Origin: UBA7672 sp963718145 | Lineage (GTDB): Bacteria > Pseudomonadota > Alphaproteobacteria > Caulobacterales > Hyphomonadaceae | DNA: 64,000 nt | Direction: 5' to 3' | NCBI GenBank assembly: GCA_963718145.1 | Contig: CAVQYJ010000020.1 | Coordinates: 62,001-126,000 of the forward strand | Shown here: positions 41,776 through 50,044 of the stretch, piece after piece | Layout: every line of letters starts with the position of its first letter | Numbering within the stretch: position 1 is the first letter of the stretch | Notes under the pieces: generated by a model | Told to the model about the DNA's origin: nothing | Databases searched by the model: none | The model's input: only the letters and a program-made list of their open reading frames with translations | Made by a program: the position numbers and the translations under genes

Positions 41776-43260
41776 TCATAGGGTTTGCGGTTCGCTCCAG
41801 GATCCCAGCGAACCCAGGCGCGTGGACTTCTTGTGCTGGTGGCGGTCCATGCGCCGCAGCACGTCATCGAGAAAGGCGATCGCGTCGACCAGGTGCGGCC
41901 CCTTGTTCAACATGACGCACTCGGCGCGTTGCCCCATCGCGGCGTCGGTGGCTTCACCGCGACTGGCGGCGCCGTCCTTGACCAGGCGCTCGAGGACCTG
42001 CGTCGCCCAGACAACCGGCACGTGCGCCGCTTCGCAGATCCAGAGAATCTGCTCCTGGATCTCAGACAGGCGTCCCAGCCCGATCTCCACCGCCAGATCG
42101 CCGCGGGCGACCATGACCGCCACCGCCTGGCGGCCGCCCGCTGCCACGATGAGGCGCGGCAGGTTGCGGACGGCAAGCGAGGTCTCGATCTTCAGGATCA
42201 CGGGCATCAGTGGCCGGTTCGGCCGCCGGCGCGACAACTCGCGCTGCAGCCGCAACACATCGCCAGGCCGCTGGACGAACGAATAGCCCACGCAGTCGGC
42301 ATGCGCCGCGACGAAGTCCAGGTCCACCAGGTCCTTGGCCGTGAGCGGCGCGATGGCGAGGTCCACGCTCGGTAGATTGATGCCCTTCTCGGCGCGCAGC
42401 CGTTCGCCGCGGTCGCGGGCGTGGACGACCTCGAGCACCGCTCGGCCAGGCGCGACCGACACCACCCGGGCGCCGAGTTTGCCGTCGTCGATCCAGACCT
42501 TGGCACCAGGGGTCAGGGCCGCGAGAATCTCGGCGTGCGAGACCGTCGCGTGCACCCCGGCGTCGCGCGACCGCGGCGGCGACGAGCCGAGTTCGAAGCG
42601 GTCGCCCCGCGCCAAGCGAACCTTGCCGGTTGGCGTCACCGAGGTCACCCGGACCTTGGGGCCGGCCAGATCCATGACGATCGCGCACCGGCGCCCGGCA
42701 GTCTTGGCGGCGGCCCGCACGTTCCGGATGATGGCCCGCCAGAGGTCGGGACCGTCGTGGGCGCAGTTGATGCGGGCGCAGTCGCCACCGGCCTCGATCA
42801 TCCGCGCGACGAGGGCGCGATCGGTCGCGGCCTCCGTCGGCATCGTCATCATGATTCGCGTCCTCGGACCCTGCGGGTCTGGCCCGAAGATGCGCAGTTG
42901 CTCGCGGGCGATCGCCGCCTGGCCCACCTGGTGCTTCCGGCTGTCGTATGCCGGCAGGGTTCGCTCTCCAGCCAACGCCGCGAGTGTCGTGAGGATGGTG
43001 TCGAGCGCGGGCAGCACGCGCGACTCGCTCTGTCCGAGAGACGACAGGCCCAACCGCGAGAGGCGGTCTTGCAGCGTCCGCACGTCCCGACGCCGTAGTG
43101 CCAGATAGTGGGCGAGGTTGGCCGCCGCGGGCTGAAACGCCGGCCGTCGGAGCGCCGGCGCCCAGAGCGCCAGCGTGGCCGCGCCGTCGTCGGCCACCTC
43201 GGCTCGCAGCCGCGAGAGATCGGCGAGTAAGTCGCGAGCGACGGTGGGCGGTGCAGGCAT
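41776..43260 (-). CDS. pyk: Pyruvate kinase, non-canonical type with N-terminal extension
   Basis: An unbroken gene of about 494 residues. The first 110 residues form a helical extension not found in classical enzymes (RDLLADLSRLRAEVADDGAA; ANLAHYLALRRRDVRTLQDR). The barrel begins PRTRIMMTMPTEAATDRALV, then ARMIEAGGDCARINCAHDGP (the R-x-N motif) and CAIVMDLAGPKVRV. Active-site blocks are PVILKIETSLAVRNLPRLI (catalytic Lys/Glu) and VMVARGDLAVEIGLGRLSEI, then VVWATQVLERLVKDG. The usual allosteric C-terminal domain is short or absent. ATG 43260 is preferred; a TTG at 43407 would add 49 residues. It makes ATP and pyruvate from phosphoenolpyruvate, and sits beside glycogen breakdown and stress genes. 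Confidence 0.85.
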   Translation of the reverse strand: MPAPPTVARDLLADLSRLRAEVADDGAATLALWAPALRRPAFQPAAANLAHYLALRRRDVRTLQDRLSRLGLSSLGQSESRVLPALDTILTTLAALAGERTLPAYDSRKHQVGQAAIAREQLRIFGPDPQGPRTRIMMTMPTEAATDRALVARMIEAGGDCARINCAHDGPDLWRAIIRNVRAAAKTAGRRCAIVMDLAGPKVRVTSVTPTGKVRLARGDRFELGSSPPRSRDAGVHATVSHAEILAALTPGAKVWIDDGKLGARVVSVAPGRAVLEVVHARDRGERLRAEKGINLPSVDLAIAPLTAKDLVDLDFVAAHADCVGYSFVQRPGDVLRLQRELSRRRPNRPLMPVILKIETSLAVRNLPRLIVAAGGRQAVAVMVARGDLAVEIGLGRLSEIQEQILWICEAAHVPVVWATQVLERLVKDGAASRGEATDAAMGQRAECVMLNKGPHLVDAIAFLDDVLRRMDRHQHKKSTRLGSLGSWSEPQTL

Positions 43261-43495
43261 GGCCGTCAGTTCGTGCCGTGCGGCTGTCGGCGTCGCCGTG
43301 GCGCCATCTATCGCTCGGCGAGCGCACAGGTCGCGGGAAGGATTGCGTGTCGCATGGAGAGGCTCGCGACAGCAACGATAGCGAGGCTCAATCACATAGA
43401 CGAACAATTAAATGCAAAGACGACAGTCGATATTAACTATTAAGCGCTGGCCGGGCCGATGGCGCCCCGGGCGCCCGGCGCCGGGCCCGGTGTTT

Positions 43496-44405
43496 CTAGG
43501 TAAACACCTCGGTCTTCGCGGTCTCGGTGATCGCCAGGACGCCCGGGTGCTTCAGCCGCCGCTCGGCGGAGATGGCGTAGTAGCGCTCGCGGACGGCCTT
43601 CACGCGTCCGACGAGTGCACACGCGGTACTGGCGCACGACCTCCGCTTCGATAGCCGACGGTGACGGGAACACGGCCGCTCGCCCGCCTGGCCAAAGGCC
43701 TTCATCAGCGCCGAGTCGTCGAACTCGCCGACGATCTGCGGGTGGAGGTCCTCGGCTTCGAACCATTGATCGAGCGCCCGGCGCAGTGCCGTGTGCGCGG
43801 TCGGCAGGACAGATCGGCGCGTCGTTCAGACGAGCGCGGGAAGCGGCGGCGCAGCCTCGTGGCCAGCGGTCCGGCGGCGAAGAAGCTCGTGTCGGATTCG
43901 CCGAGCAGGTGGCTGAACACCTTCACGCGGACGTGCGGGGGCGCCGGCACGTCGGCGATGACGACGTCGAGCGCGTGGGTGGCCAGTTCGGCGAGCAGCG
44001 CCTCGGTGCTGTCTTCGCGGCACACCAGATGGACGGCCTGCTCGCCGGACGATGGCCGGCTGCAGCAGCCGGTGCACGATGAGCTTGGGCACGGCGTTGG
44101 CGACGCCCACGGTCAGCGGCAGCGGCCGCCCGGCCGATGGGCCGGCCCTTCAGGGTCTCGAGCAGCTCGCGGCCGATGCCGAAGATCTCGTCGGCATAGC
44201 GGTACACCAGGCGCCCCACATCGGTGAGGACCAGCCGGCGGCCCTGCCGTTCGAACAGCTTGTCGCCGACCATGTCCTCGAGCAGCTTGACCTGCGCGCT
44301 GACGGTGGGCTGCGCGAGCCGCAGCTTGTCGGCGGCGCGCGACACGCCGCCTTCCCGCACGACGGTCCAGAAGTAGAGCAGGTGGTGGTAGTTCAGCCAG
44401 TCCAT
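43496..44405 (-). CDS. nhaR: LysR-family regulator, NhaR-like
   Basis: ATG 44405 gives MDWLNYHHLLYFWTVVREGG, the unusual start shared with E. coli NhaR, then SRAADKLRLAQPTVSAQVKL (winged helix) and LFERQGRRLVLTDVGRLVYR. The effector domain lies in several frames: PLTVGVANAVPKLIVHRLLQ, ALDVVIADVPAPPHVRVKVF, and after repair DQWFEAEDLHPQIVGEFDD. It ends LKHPGVLAITETAKTEVF. About five one-base changes occur between 44140 and 43620. E. coli NhaR activates a sodium/proton antiporter and osmotically induced genes; no antiporter gene is in this window. The gene is divergent from the small gene at 44524. Confidence 0.8.
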
Positions 44406-44443
44406 ATGCCGATCATCGATATCACATGACACGAACTATCTAT

Positions 44444-44472
44444 TTGTCTATGTCCAGATTGTTCGGTAGCCT
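44444..44472 (+). promoter_or_regulatory. Candidate promoter in the nhaR divergent region
   Basis: TTGTCT (44444-44449), a 17-base spacer and TAGCCT (44467-44472) lie 51 bases before the ATG at 44524. The surrounding region is AT-richer than average. The LysR-type regulator encoded divergently would be expected to bind here. Confidence 0.35.
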
Positions 44473-44523
44473 GTCTTTCATTGAACGGTGCTGGACGCCA
44501 GGACCGGGGACGAGGAGGACACC

Positions 44524-44730
44524 ATGGTGTATTTCGGCGGGGTCGGCTCACAGCAACGGCAGGAGACGGTGCCACGCGACGATGAAGCGCGGCGGCGCGA
44601 ACTGGACGCCCTGGTGGGGTCCCGGTCGCCGTCGAGGGAGTGCCGGCTGCCGCGTCGAGCCGTCCTGAGCGCCGGTCCTCTGCCTCACGTCATGTTCCAC
44701 GAAGTCATCGGCTGGGACCTGGAACCCTAG
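44524..44730 (+). CDS. Small hypothetical protein, 68 residues
   Basis: ATG 44524 is preceded by GAGGAGG at good distance. The protein is MVYFGGVGSQQRQETVPRDD with a charged middle (EARRRELDALVGSR) and an end with HVMFHEVIGWDLEP. I do not recognise it. It lies 29 bases upstream of the HPF-like gene and is probably cotranscribed. The strong ribosome site and the divergent promoter argue that it is real. Confidence 0.5.
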   Translation: MVYFGGVGSQQRQETVPRDDEARRRELDALVGSRSPSRECRLPRRAVLSAGPLPHVMFHEVIGWDLEP

Positions 44731-44759
44731 CGCGGTTCTGCCCACGACGGGAGATCGCC

Positions 44760-45080
44760 ATGCGCATTGTCATTCGTCCCTCGTCCGGCTGGCCGAGCGA
44801 GACGACCGCGTTGGCCCAGCGCCGGCTCGAGCTCGCCCTCGGGCGCTTCACCGGCCGTGTCAGGTCTCTCAGTGTCCGCCTGACGGATTCGGACGGTCCT
44901 CGTGGATCGATCGACAAGAAGTGTTTGATTGCCGTCCGACTGGCGCGCCCTCGGCGGGTCATCGTCATTGAGGACGTCGATGCCGATGCCGCCGTGGTCG
45001 TCAGCCGCGCGGCGGAGCGGGTGTCTCGTGCAGTGTCCCGGGCGATTCACGCCGCGGGTGACTGGCGGGTCTTGCAGTGA
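44760..45080 (+). CDS. HPF/RaiA-like ribosome-associated protein
   Basis: 106 residues, unbroken. It follows the fold of ribosome hibernation factors: MRIVIRPSSGWPSETTALA, a long helix AQRRLELALGRFTGRVRSLS, strands VRLTDSDGPRGSIDKKCLIA and VRLARPRRVIVIEDV, and a second helix AAERVSRAVSRAIHAAG. It resembles the single-domain 'sigma-54 modulation/HPF-like' proteins found with P-type ATPase, glgP and universal-stress genes. It would bind the 30S subunit in starvation. GGGAGA precedes the ATG. Confidence is limited because members diverge. Confidence 0.75.
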   Translation: MRIVIRPSSGWPSETTALAQRRLELALGRFTGRVRSLSVRLTDSDGPRGSIDKKCLIAVRLARPRRVIVIEDVDADAAVVVSRAAERVSRAVSRAIHAAGDWRVLQ

Positions 45081-45217
45081 AGTTGTCACGGTCGTGTCGT
45101 CAATCCGCTGGCGGGCGCCCCAACCTGGGTTCGATGCGCTCACCTATGCGCCAGCAACTGTCCCGCCCCCGCGTGCCGATTCTCGCGCCTGCGGTACGCA
45201 GCCCCATCCACGGCATG

Positions 45218-45249
45218 AGAGGGTCCGGTGTCCAAACACCGGGCCCTCT
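45218..45249. terminator. Strong 14-bp hairpin between convergent genes
   Basis: AGAGGGTCCGGTGT (45218-45231) pairs with ACACCGGGCCCTCT (45236-45249) around the loop CCAA, with a single G-T pair. It lies between the HPF-like gene (stop 45080) and the minus-strand outer-membrane fragment. It is the strongest hairpin I found in the window. No T run follows on either strand. Confidence 0.7.
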
Positions 45250-45319
45250 GGCGACGGCATCGCCTCTGGGCCGGGTGCGTCGGGACGCGCGAGCGCCACG
45301 TCCGTGTAATGAGGCCGGA

Positions 45320-45647
45320 GAGCCTGCCGCCCTCGAGGAACGAGGTCCTTGGCGGGCGAGAACCGAAGCTCGCCTGACACCTCGGGCGTGAGCAGCAGTG
45401 TGAGTCCCGCCGGATTGGCAAACGATGCGGTCGCATCGTCGGCGACACCGGCGAACGCCCCGCCCAGCGCGAGGCTCTTTGCGCCGGGGTTGACGAAGTC
45501 GAATTGCAGCGGAATCTCCAGGCCGCCTTGAGCGCTGGCGAGCGTGGATGACATCGCCAGGGCCAACAGCGCCGCTGCACCGGCCAGGCGCTGCGTCCTA
45601 CACCGGCATTGTCGGCGCGGTCCTGCAGGGGAGGCCGAATCGAGCAT
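45320..45647 (-). pseudogene. FadL/OmpP1-like outer-membrane protein, N-terminal fragment
   Basis: The export signal (LAGAAALLALAMSSTLASAQ) is followed by the conserved opening of outer-membrane transport proteins: FVNPGAKSLALGGAFAGVAD, DATASFANPAGLTLLL and PEVSGELRFSPAKD. A shift near 45340 would give FLEGGRLSGLITRTWRS, also family-like, after which similarity stops and the strong hairpin at 45218-45249 follows within 70 bases. Family members have 350-450 residues; only about 110 remain. The gene therefore seems to have lost most of its barrel. The start codon is not certain; ATG 45647 is the first in frame. Confidence 0.6.
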
Positions 45648-45895
45648 CTGGCCCGGCCGTCCGCCGATGGCCCTGAACGCCGGTCGTGGTAGCACTCGTC
45701 AATCTGTGGCCTCGCGTCTTCCGGCACGTGCAATCGCGTCCCCCGCCTTCGCGCGCGAAGGTAGCACGACGGCACGTGCGCGTCTGTGCAAGACCGCACA
45801 CGCTCGAGTCTGGTCGGTGCGGTGGCCGCCGACGGGCCCGAGACGCGCCGACGAAGGAGCGGGCGCGCCCACTCCTTCGCGTCGCCACCGTCCTG

Positions 45896-46633
45896 TCAGA
45901 ATCGAATCGTGAGCCCGCCGGTCAACGGCATCGCCCAGCGGGCGCTGTCGTCGTTGATGCTCTGCAGCCCAGTGCCCGCCAGCCCTTCGTTCTGCTCCAT
46001 GGCGCCGTGCCAGCGAAAGTCGGCACCGGCTTGGAAGGCCAGCGTGTCGTTGAGGTCCATCTGTACGCCGGCGCCAAACCCGAAGCTGGGCACGGTCGAG
46101 TCGGCGTAGAACGGCACGTTGCTCAGGGTCACGCTGGCCGCCGGCACCGTCAGCGTCGCATCGATCGCCGAGACGCGAGTGAATCCGACGTTGGCGCCAA
46201 CGAACGGACGAAGCGCGCTGCCGCCGAAGTACTGTCGGTAGCCGGCGTCCAGACCGAACGCCTGATACTCGTCGAACTGCGCGTTCAGTTGCAGACCGGC
46301 GACCGTGCCCACTTGCAGCCGATCGGCGCCGTTGTTCGTGAAGCCCGCGGTCACCCGTACCTCACTGTTGGGCCGCACCTTGTAGCCGACGCCGGCCTGC
46401 CAATAGAAACCGTTGCCGAAGACATCGCCATACGACTTGGCCGTGACGTTCGTCGCAAGATTCATCACCCTCCCGCTGGCGCCGCCGTGGGCGTCACCGG
46501 TGACGGCGATCTGCGAGCCGAGATCGAAGGACACCGACCACGGCTTCTCGGACTGTGCCTGCGCCGGCGCGGCGATGGTGCACACGGCCAGTGTGACGGC
46601 TGCCAGGCTTCTGAATAGTACGATGCTCTTCAT
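45896..46633 (-). CDS. Outer-membrane beta-barrel protein
   Basis: An unbroken gene of 245 residues with AAGGAG before ATG 46633. The signal is LAAVTLAVCTIAAPAQAQ. Alternating strands follow: WSVSFDLGSQIAVTGDAHG, FYWQAGVGYKVRPNSEVRVT, YQAFGLDAGYRQYFGGSALR and VPSFGFGAGVQMDLNDTLAF, with a final strand WAMPLTGGLTIRF ending in Phe. The layout is that of OmpW/OmpA-like eight-stranded barrels. No substrate or family name can be given with safety. It stands alone on the minus strand. Confidence 0.75.
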   Translation of the reverse strand: MKSIVLFRSLAAVTLAVCTIAAPAQAQSEKPWSVSFDLGSQIAVTGDAHGGASGRVMNLATNVTAKSYGDVFGNGFYWQAGVGYKVRPNSEVRVTAGFTNNGADRLQVGTVAGLQLNAQFDEYQAFGLDAGYRQYFGGSALRPFVGANVGFTRVSAIDATLTVPAASVTLSNVPFYADSTVPSFGFGAGVQMDLNDTLAFQAGADFRWHGAMEQNEGLAGTGLQSINDDSARWAMPLTGGLTIRF

Positions 46634-46901
46634 TGGTGCTGTGCTCCTTGAAAAGAGAATAGATATGAACGTTATGTTGCACGGTCATGACGCACTGGCA
46701 GGTAGGACGCGACGGGATTGGCGACGGTTCCCGTCGCTGCGGGCGCGGTGCCGCAGACGCCGGAGGGGCACCAGTCGGTGCGCCGCTCGGTCGGAAAAAC
46801 CATCAGCGTGTGCGTGTTGATACGAAAACTCGAATTCAGAGCGCGACCGGAAGCGCTCTGCAGGGGCGCCCCAGGGCTACTGGTCGAACCGGCGCCGATG
46901 G

Positions 46902-46979
46902 TCAGCGTGAGGCGTCGCGAACACGCCGCGCAAGATCCGCATCGCGGGCGACGTCCACTACGAGTAGTGCTGTGTTCAT
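46902..46979 (-). CDS. Short frame MNTALLVVDV..., perhaps start of a broken gene
   Basis: CAGGAG stands seven bases before ATG 46979. The frame gives MNTALLVVDVARDADLARRV and ends RDASR. If one base were in error it would continue for about 75 residues to a TAA at 46672. The opening resembles isochorismatase-like or regulator N-termini, but it is too short to assign. Confidence 0.3.
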   Translation of the reverse strand: MNTALLVVDVARDADLARRVRDASR

Positions 46980-47025
46980 GAAGTGACTCCTGTGTTGTTT
47001 CTTCTCTCTCGAGGTTTATGCTGTG

Positions 47026-47045
47026 AATTTGGTGAAAACCAAATT
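47026..47045. promoter_or_regulatory. Perfect palindrome, possible operator
   Basis: AATTTGGT-GAAA-ACCAAATT is a perfect 8-bp inverted repeat with a 4-base spacer in an AT-rich region 95 bases before the XRE-cupin remnant. It may be an operator for that regulator or its intact paralogue. Confidence 0.45.
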
Positions 47046-47140
47046 GAATCTAAGAAGCATCGACAAGCGCGACGAAGTCGTGTGAGCGGCGGGACAAAGC
47101 ACGGCCGGTTTGTGACTGAGCAGAAAAAAAGGAGGCGAGG

Positions 47141-47313
47141 ATGCTCTCGGCGACCTTGCAGGAAGGGCTTCGCAGCTATGAGATCGGAACGAAGGTGCGC
47201 TCGCTGCGAGCGAAGAAACCGGGGACTCCCTGTACTTCGACCTGAGCGTGCCTCACAGTTACCGGCGCACGGGCGGGCGAACGTGCGAGGCGCTCGTCGT
47301 CACCGCATCGTAG
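47141..47313 (+). pseudogene. XRE-cupin transcription regulator with internal deletion
   Basis: A strong ribosome site (AAAAAAAGGAGG) precedes ATG 47141. The first 26 residues (MLSATLQEGLRSYEIGTKVR, SLRAKK) match the start of the intact regulator at 53927-54514 (LKEELQGYGIGAKLRALRLR). The sequence then jumps, in another frame, to GDSLYFDLSVPHSYRRTGG and CEALVVTAS, matching that protein's end (GDAMYFDATQPHSYRRLG, SSALVVAIA). About 135 residues, covering most of the helix-turn-helix and cupin, are missing (junction near 47218). It cannot work as a regulator. Confidence 0.75.
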
Positions 47314-47375
47314 AGCTCAAGACTGGCCCTCGTGGCAACGGTTAACGTAGGTATGAAGAGATTAAGGAGAGTGCT

Positions 47376-48125
47376 GTGGGAAGGATCGCGATCGCGGCCG
47401 TCGTCATCATGACCGGTGTGCAGCCGGCGCTCGGGCAAGTGCCGAGCCCCGGCCGCATCGGTCTCACCGTGGAAGGCGTGAACGTGTGGCAGGAGCGAAA
47501 CGACGTGCGGATTCCGCCTGACTCGGGCACGCCTTTCTCCATCGTCGACCTCATCGGGCGCTCGCCGACACGGTCAGTTCGCGGGGAGCTGACGATCGAC
47601 GTGACCGAGCGGCAAGAGCTTCGCTTCGTGTACGCGCCCCTCCGCGTCACAGGACGCGGAACGCCGGTCTCGCCGATTGCCTTTGCCGGAGGGCTATTCG
47701 CACCCGTACCGACCGATGCCGAGTACCAGTTCAGCTCGTATCGGGGCACATGGCGGTACCGTGTCTATCAAGGTGGCATTTGGACGTGGCGTGTCGGCGC
47801 GACGGCGTTCGTCCGCGATGCTCGCATCGCGTTGACGCAACCCGGGCAAGCGGCCGAGGACACCGACGTGGGCTTCGTGCCACTCGGCCACGTCAGCGCC
47901 GACGCGCGCATTTCGAGTCGGTGGCACCTGGCGTTCGACCTGGATGGCACCGCGGCTCCCCAGGGCAGGGCGTTCGACTTCTCAGCCACGGTGAACTACC
48001 GCCCGCTCCGACGGCTGACGTTGTCGGCCGGATACCGCACGATCGAAGGCGGCGCCGATGTCGACTCCGTCTTCGCGTTCGCGTGGCTGAACGCCGCCGT
48101 CGCCAGACTGGGTGTTCGTTTCTGA
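47376..48125 (+). CDS. Outer-membrane beta-barrel-like protein
   Basis: An unbroken gene of 249 residues starting at GTG 47376 after AAGGAG. A signal (IAIAAVVIMTGVQPALGQ) precedes strands such as GRIGLTVEGVNVWQERNDVR, RGELTIDVTERQELRFVYAP, YRGTWRYRVYQGGIWTWRVG and RRLTLSAGYRTIEGGADVDS, with the end AVARLGVRF (terminal Phe). A clear two-strand hairpin pattern suggests an eight- to twelve-stranded barrel. A decayed copy of its last 150 bases lies after the next gene (48972-49128). It lies between the regulator remnant and a fasciclin gene. Confidence 0.75.
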   Translation: MGRIAIAAVVIMTGVQPALGQVPSPGRIGLTVEGVNVWQERNDVRIPPDSGTPFSIVDLIGRSPTRSVRGELTIDVTERQELRFVYAPLRVTGRGTPVSPIAFAGGLFAPVPTDAEYQFSSYRGTWRYRVYQGGIWTWRVGATAFVRDARIALTQPGQAAEDTDVGFVPLGHVSADARISSRWHLAFDLDGTAAPQGRAFDFSATVNYRPLRRLTLSAGYRTIEGGADVDSVFAFAWLNAAVARLGVRF

Positions 48126-48377
48126 GGCTCGCTTCGCAGGAACCGTTCGGTCTTCCTGGGAGGCGCTCGACGTCGTGGTCGTAGCTCCTCGCCTACCTGA
48201 GGTTGGCGCGGAGAGTGTTCGAGAGCATGGTGCCGACCCTGTCGTTGTCCTGTGAAGCAACCGCGCTGGCTCTTTGTGTCGCGACGGGAAAACGATCTTG
48301 CGCTTCACGCGAAAACCGCCGCAACGATCGAACCCGTTGGACAGGACCCCGTGTCTCAAGGCCTACAGGAGGGTTCG

Positions 48378-48974
48378 ATGTCACATTCGCTTTCGCGGTC
48401 GTTTTCGCGGTCGTTCGCTTGTCTCGTGGCTGTTCGCGCCATTGCGGCGGTCATCGTCTCGTTCGGAGTTGCGTCGGCGGCGTCAGCCGAGACGTCAGCT
48501 CGCATAAGTGCTTCGACGTTCGCGTGTCTCTCACAGCGCATCGTCAAGGTCGACGCCGACATCGTCGACGTCGCGGTGTCCAATCCGGCGTTCTCGACGC
48601 TCGTCACCGCGGTGACGGCGGCCGGATTGGTCGACACGCTCAAGGGGCCCGGACCGTTCACCGTGTTCGCGCCGACCGACGCAGCCTTCGCGGGCCTGCC
48701 GTCCCTGCTGCTGAACGCGGCGTTGTCGGATCCGCGCGGCCTGCTGACGGGCATCCTCACCTATCACGTGGCGTCGGGCCTCTACGATCCGCGTTCTGCG
48801 CTGGTCCCGCGTGAAATCCGCAGCGTGCAGGGGCAGGGGCTGTTTCTCTCCAACAATCGAGGCGGCCCAGGCGTCAACCAGTCCACGGTGAACTGCCAGG
48901 GCATCCGGGCCAAGAACGGTCTCATCTGGGTCATCGACAGCGTCCTGCTACCGCAATTCCCGCCCGCCAGGTAG
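48378..48974 (+). CDS. Secreted fasciclin-domain protein, copy 1
   Basis: ATG 48378 follows AGGAGGG. The signal region is AIAAVIVSFGVASAASAE. The fasciclin (FAS1) domain shows DIVDVAVSNPAFSTLVTAVT, the H1 box LKGPGPFTVFAPTDAAFAGL, and LTGILTYHVASGLYDP, then the H2-like end KNGLIWVIDSVLLPQFPPAR. It has 198 residues and is unbroken. FAS1 proteins are exported and act in adhesion or surface matrix. The insert between the YHV box and the end has two Cys-containing parts that copy 2 lacks. It lies between an outer-membrane protein gene and a partial copy of that gene. Confidence 0.9.
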   Translation: MSHSLSRSFSRSFACLVAVRAIAAVIVSFGVASAASAETSARISASTFACLSQRIVKVDADIVDVAVSNPAFSTLVTAVTAAGLVDTLKGPGPFTVFAPTDAAFAGLPSLLLNAALSDPRGLLTGILTYHVASGLYDPRSALVPREIRSVQGQGLFLSNNRGGPGVNQSTVNCQGIRAKNGLIWVIDSVLLPQFPPAR

Positions 48975-49128
48975 TGACACTGCGGCTCCGCACGACAGGG
49001 CGTCCGACTTCTCGGCCACGGAGAACTGCCGCCTGCTCACGTCTGACGCCGCCGGCCGGCTATCGCACGACCGAAGGCGGAGCCGATATCGACTCCGTCT
49101 TCGCGGAGGCCCTGAACATGGCCTGGTG
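48972..49128 (+). pseudogene. Decayed duplicate of the 3' end of the outer-membrane protein gene
   Basis: Bases 48972-49128 align with 47945-48110. Long shared words include CGACTTCTC.GCCACGG and CGACTCCGTCTTCGCG, and the translated GYRT.EGGAD.DSVFA occurs in both. Small insertions and deletions break the reading frame. The fragment corresponds to the last 50 or so residues of the barrel. With the intact copy it brackets the fasciclin gene, suggesting that a barrel-fasciclin unit was once duplicated in tandem and then lost. Confidence 0.75.
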
Positions 49129-49135
49129 GAATGCC

Positions 49136-49696
49136 TCACCATCCACTCGTGCCGGGGTCGCCTTTGAAGGGACCGACGATCTCTGGCATGACCCAGCCGC
49201 CGTAGAAGCCGCCCGCTTGCCCCTTCACTCTGATCCCGTCCACGTAGCACTTGATTCGTCCTGGGTAGAACGAGAGGTGAGCTCGGATGGCTTCGAACGC
49301 TGGCAGCGGGTCGTCGTAGGACCAGCCTACCGCATTCAACAGGAGCGGTGGCACGGACACGGTCCAGTATCGCGCTGTGCCTTTCCACTCGCAGCTGGAC
49401 GACCCTGGCGCCGGCAGCAGATACTCGGTCGCGACGTCGGAGCGCGGGATGTACACGGTGGGAGGGCTCGCTGTCTCGAGCACGCGCAGCGCGCGGCGCG
49501 TGCGGGCCACCTCGACGCCTCCGACCCGAACGACGACCTCCCTGGCTTCCGCATCGATGCGGGGAGGCCGCGGGTAGTCCCAAACTGATTCCTGCCCGGG
49601 CGCCGGTTCCACGGCAATTGGCGGACGTTCCCGTCCGTGGTAGCGCCAGCCCCCAGGACCCAGGAACGGGGAGGTCGGCGACGAGTTGTTGTCCAT
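49136..49696 (-). CDS. DUF427 domain protein
   Basis: An unbroken gene of 186 residues. After a Gly/Pro-rich start, the domain reads VWDYPRPPRIDAEAREVVVR, a VARTRRALRVLETASPPTVY segment with the family's YIPRSDV, and CEWKGTARYWTV. It ends with AFYPGRI-type strands (HLSFYPGRIKCYVDGIRV). DUF427 proteins are small cytoplasmic beta-folds of unknown activity. There is no signal peptide. The gene sits between the barrel fragment and a plus-strand frame. Confidence 0.8.
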   Translation of the reverse strand: MDNNSSPTSPFLGPGGWRYHGRERPPIAVEPAPGQESVWDYPRPPRIDAEAREVVVRVGGVEVARTRRALRVLETASPPTVYIPRSDVATEYLLPAPGSSSCEWKGTARYWTVSVPPLLLNAVGWSYDDPLPAFEAIRAHLSFYPGRIKCYVDGIRVKGQAGGFYGGWVMPEIVGPFKGDPGTSGW

Positions 49697-49702
49697 ACTT
49701 GA

Positions 49703-50044
49703 ATGACGATACAGCTGCCGGCGCGGGTTCGAGAGACATCCGTGTTGGGCAGTTGCCCACGCGACCGCATCTACGTAGACTGCGAGATACCACCTGTGCG
49801 CCCGCCTCGGGTCGACGCCGAAGTGCGAGCTTCCTCAGCCCGCCCGACGGCACTAATCTGGATTGAACCTGGAGCCGCCGGGACGACCCGCACGCGCACC
49901 AGGATCTTCTTGGAACCGAGGCAAACGGTGGCTATCAAGACGACTGCTCCTTCAACGCACATCACTGCACTGACGCGGAGTCTGGCGCACGACGCGGCGA
50001 GCCAGGATCTGACGATTGCGTTCTTCAAGGGCTGGGAGCGCTGA
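49703..50044 (+). CDS. Uncertain small gene upstream of the SpoIIE phosphatase
   Basis: An open frame of 113 residues starts at ATG 49703 and stops at TGA 50042-50044, overlapping the ATG of the phosphatase gene by one base, which suggests coupling. Only the last 40 residues (TVAIKTTAPSTHITALTRSL, AHDAASQDLTIAFFKGWER) look like real protein; a start at GTG 49927 is possible. No family is recognised. It may be a short anti-sigma or partner protein, or the tail of a deleted gene. Confidence 0.35.
   Translation: MTIQLPARVRETSVLGSCPRDRIYVDCEIPPVRPPRVDAEVRASSARPTALIWIEPGAAGTTRTRTRIFLEPRQTVAIKTTAPSTHITALTRSLAHDAASQDLTIAFFKGWER

Larger units (their letters stand above)
46634..47140. other. Intergenic region with regulatory features
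   Basis: 507 bases between divergent genes. It holds a short frame with a good ribosome site (46902-46979, minus), an AT-rich stretch (46985-47060) with a perfect palindrome (47026-47045), and a purine-rich AAAAAAAGGAGG ribosome site for the regulator remnant. The minus frame 46672-46900 is also open and reads plausibly (ALNSSFRINTHTLMVFPTER), one frame off the short gene, so a frame-shifted 100-residue protein is possible. Confidence 0.4.

Noticed and set aside
41776..43407. Start of pyruvate kinase at TTG 43407
   Set aside because: The extra 49 residues are Arg/Cys-rich and unlike the family; ATG 43260 gives a normal start.
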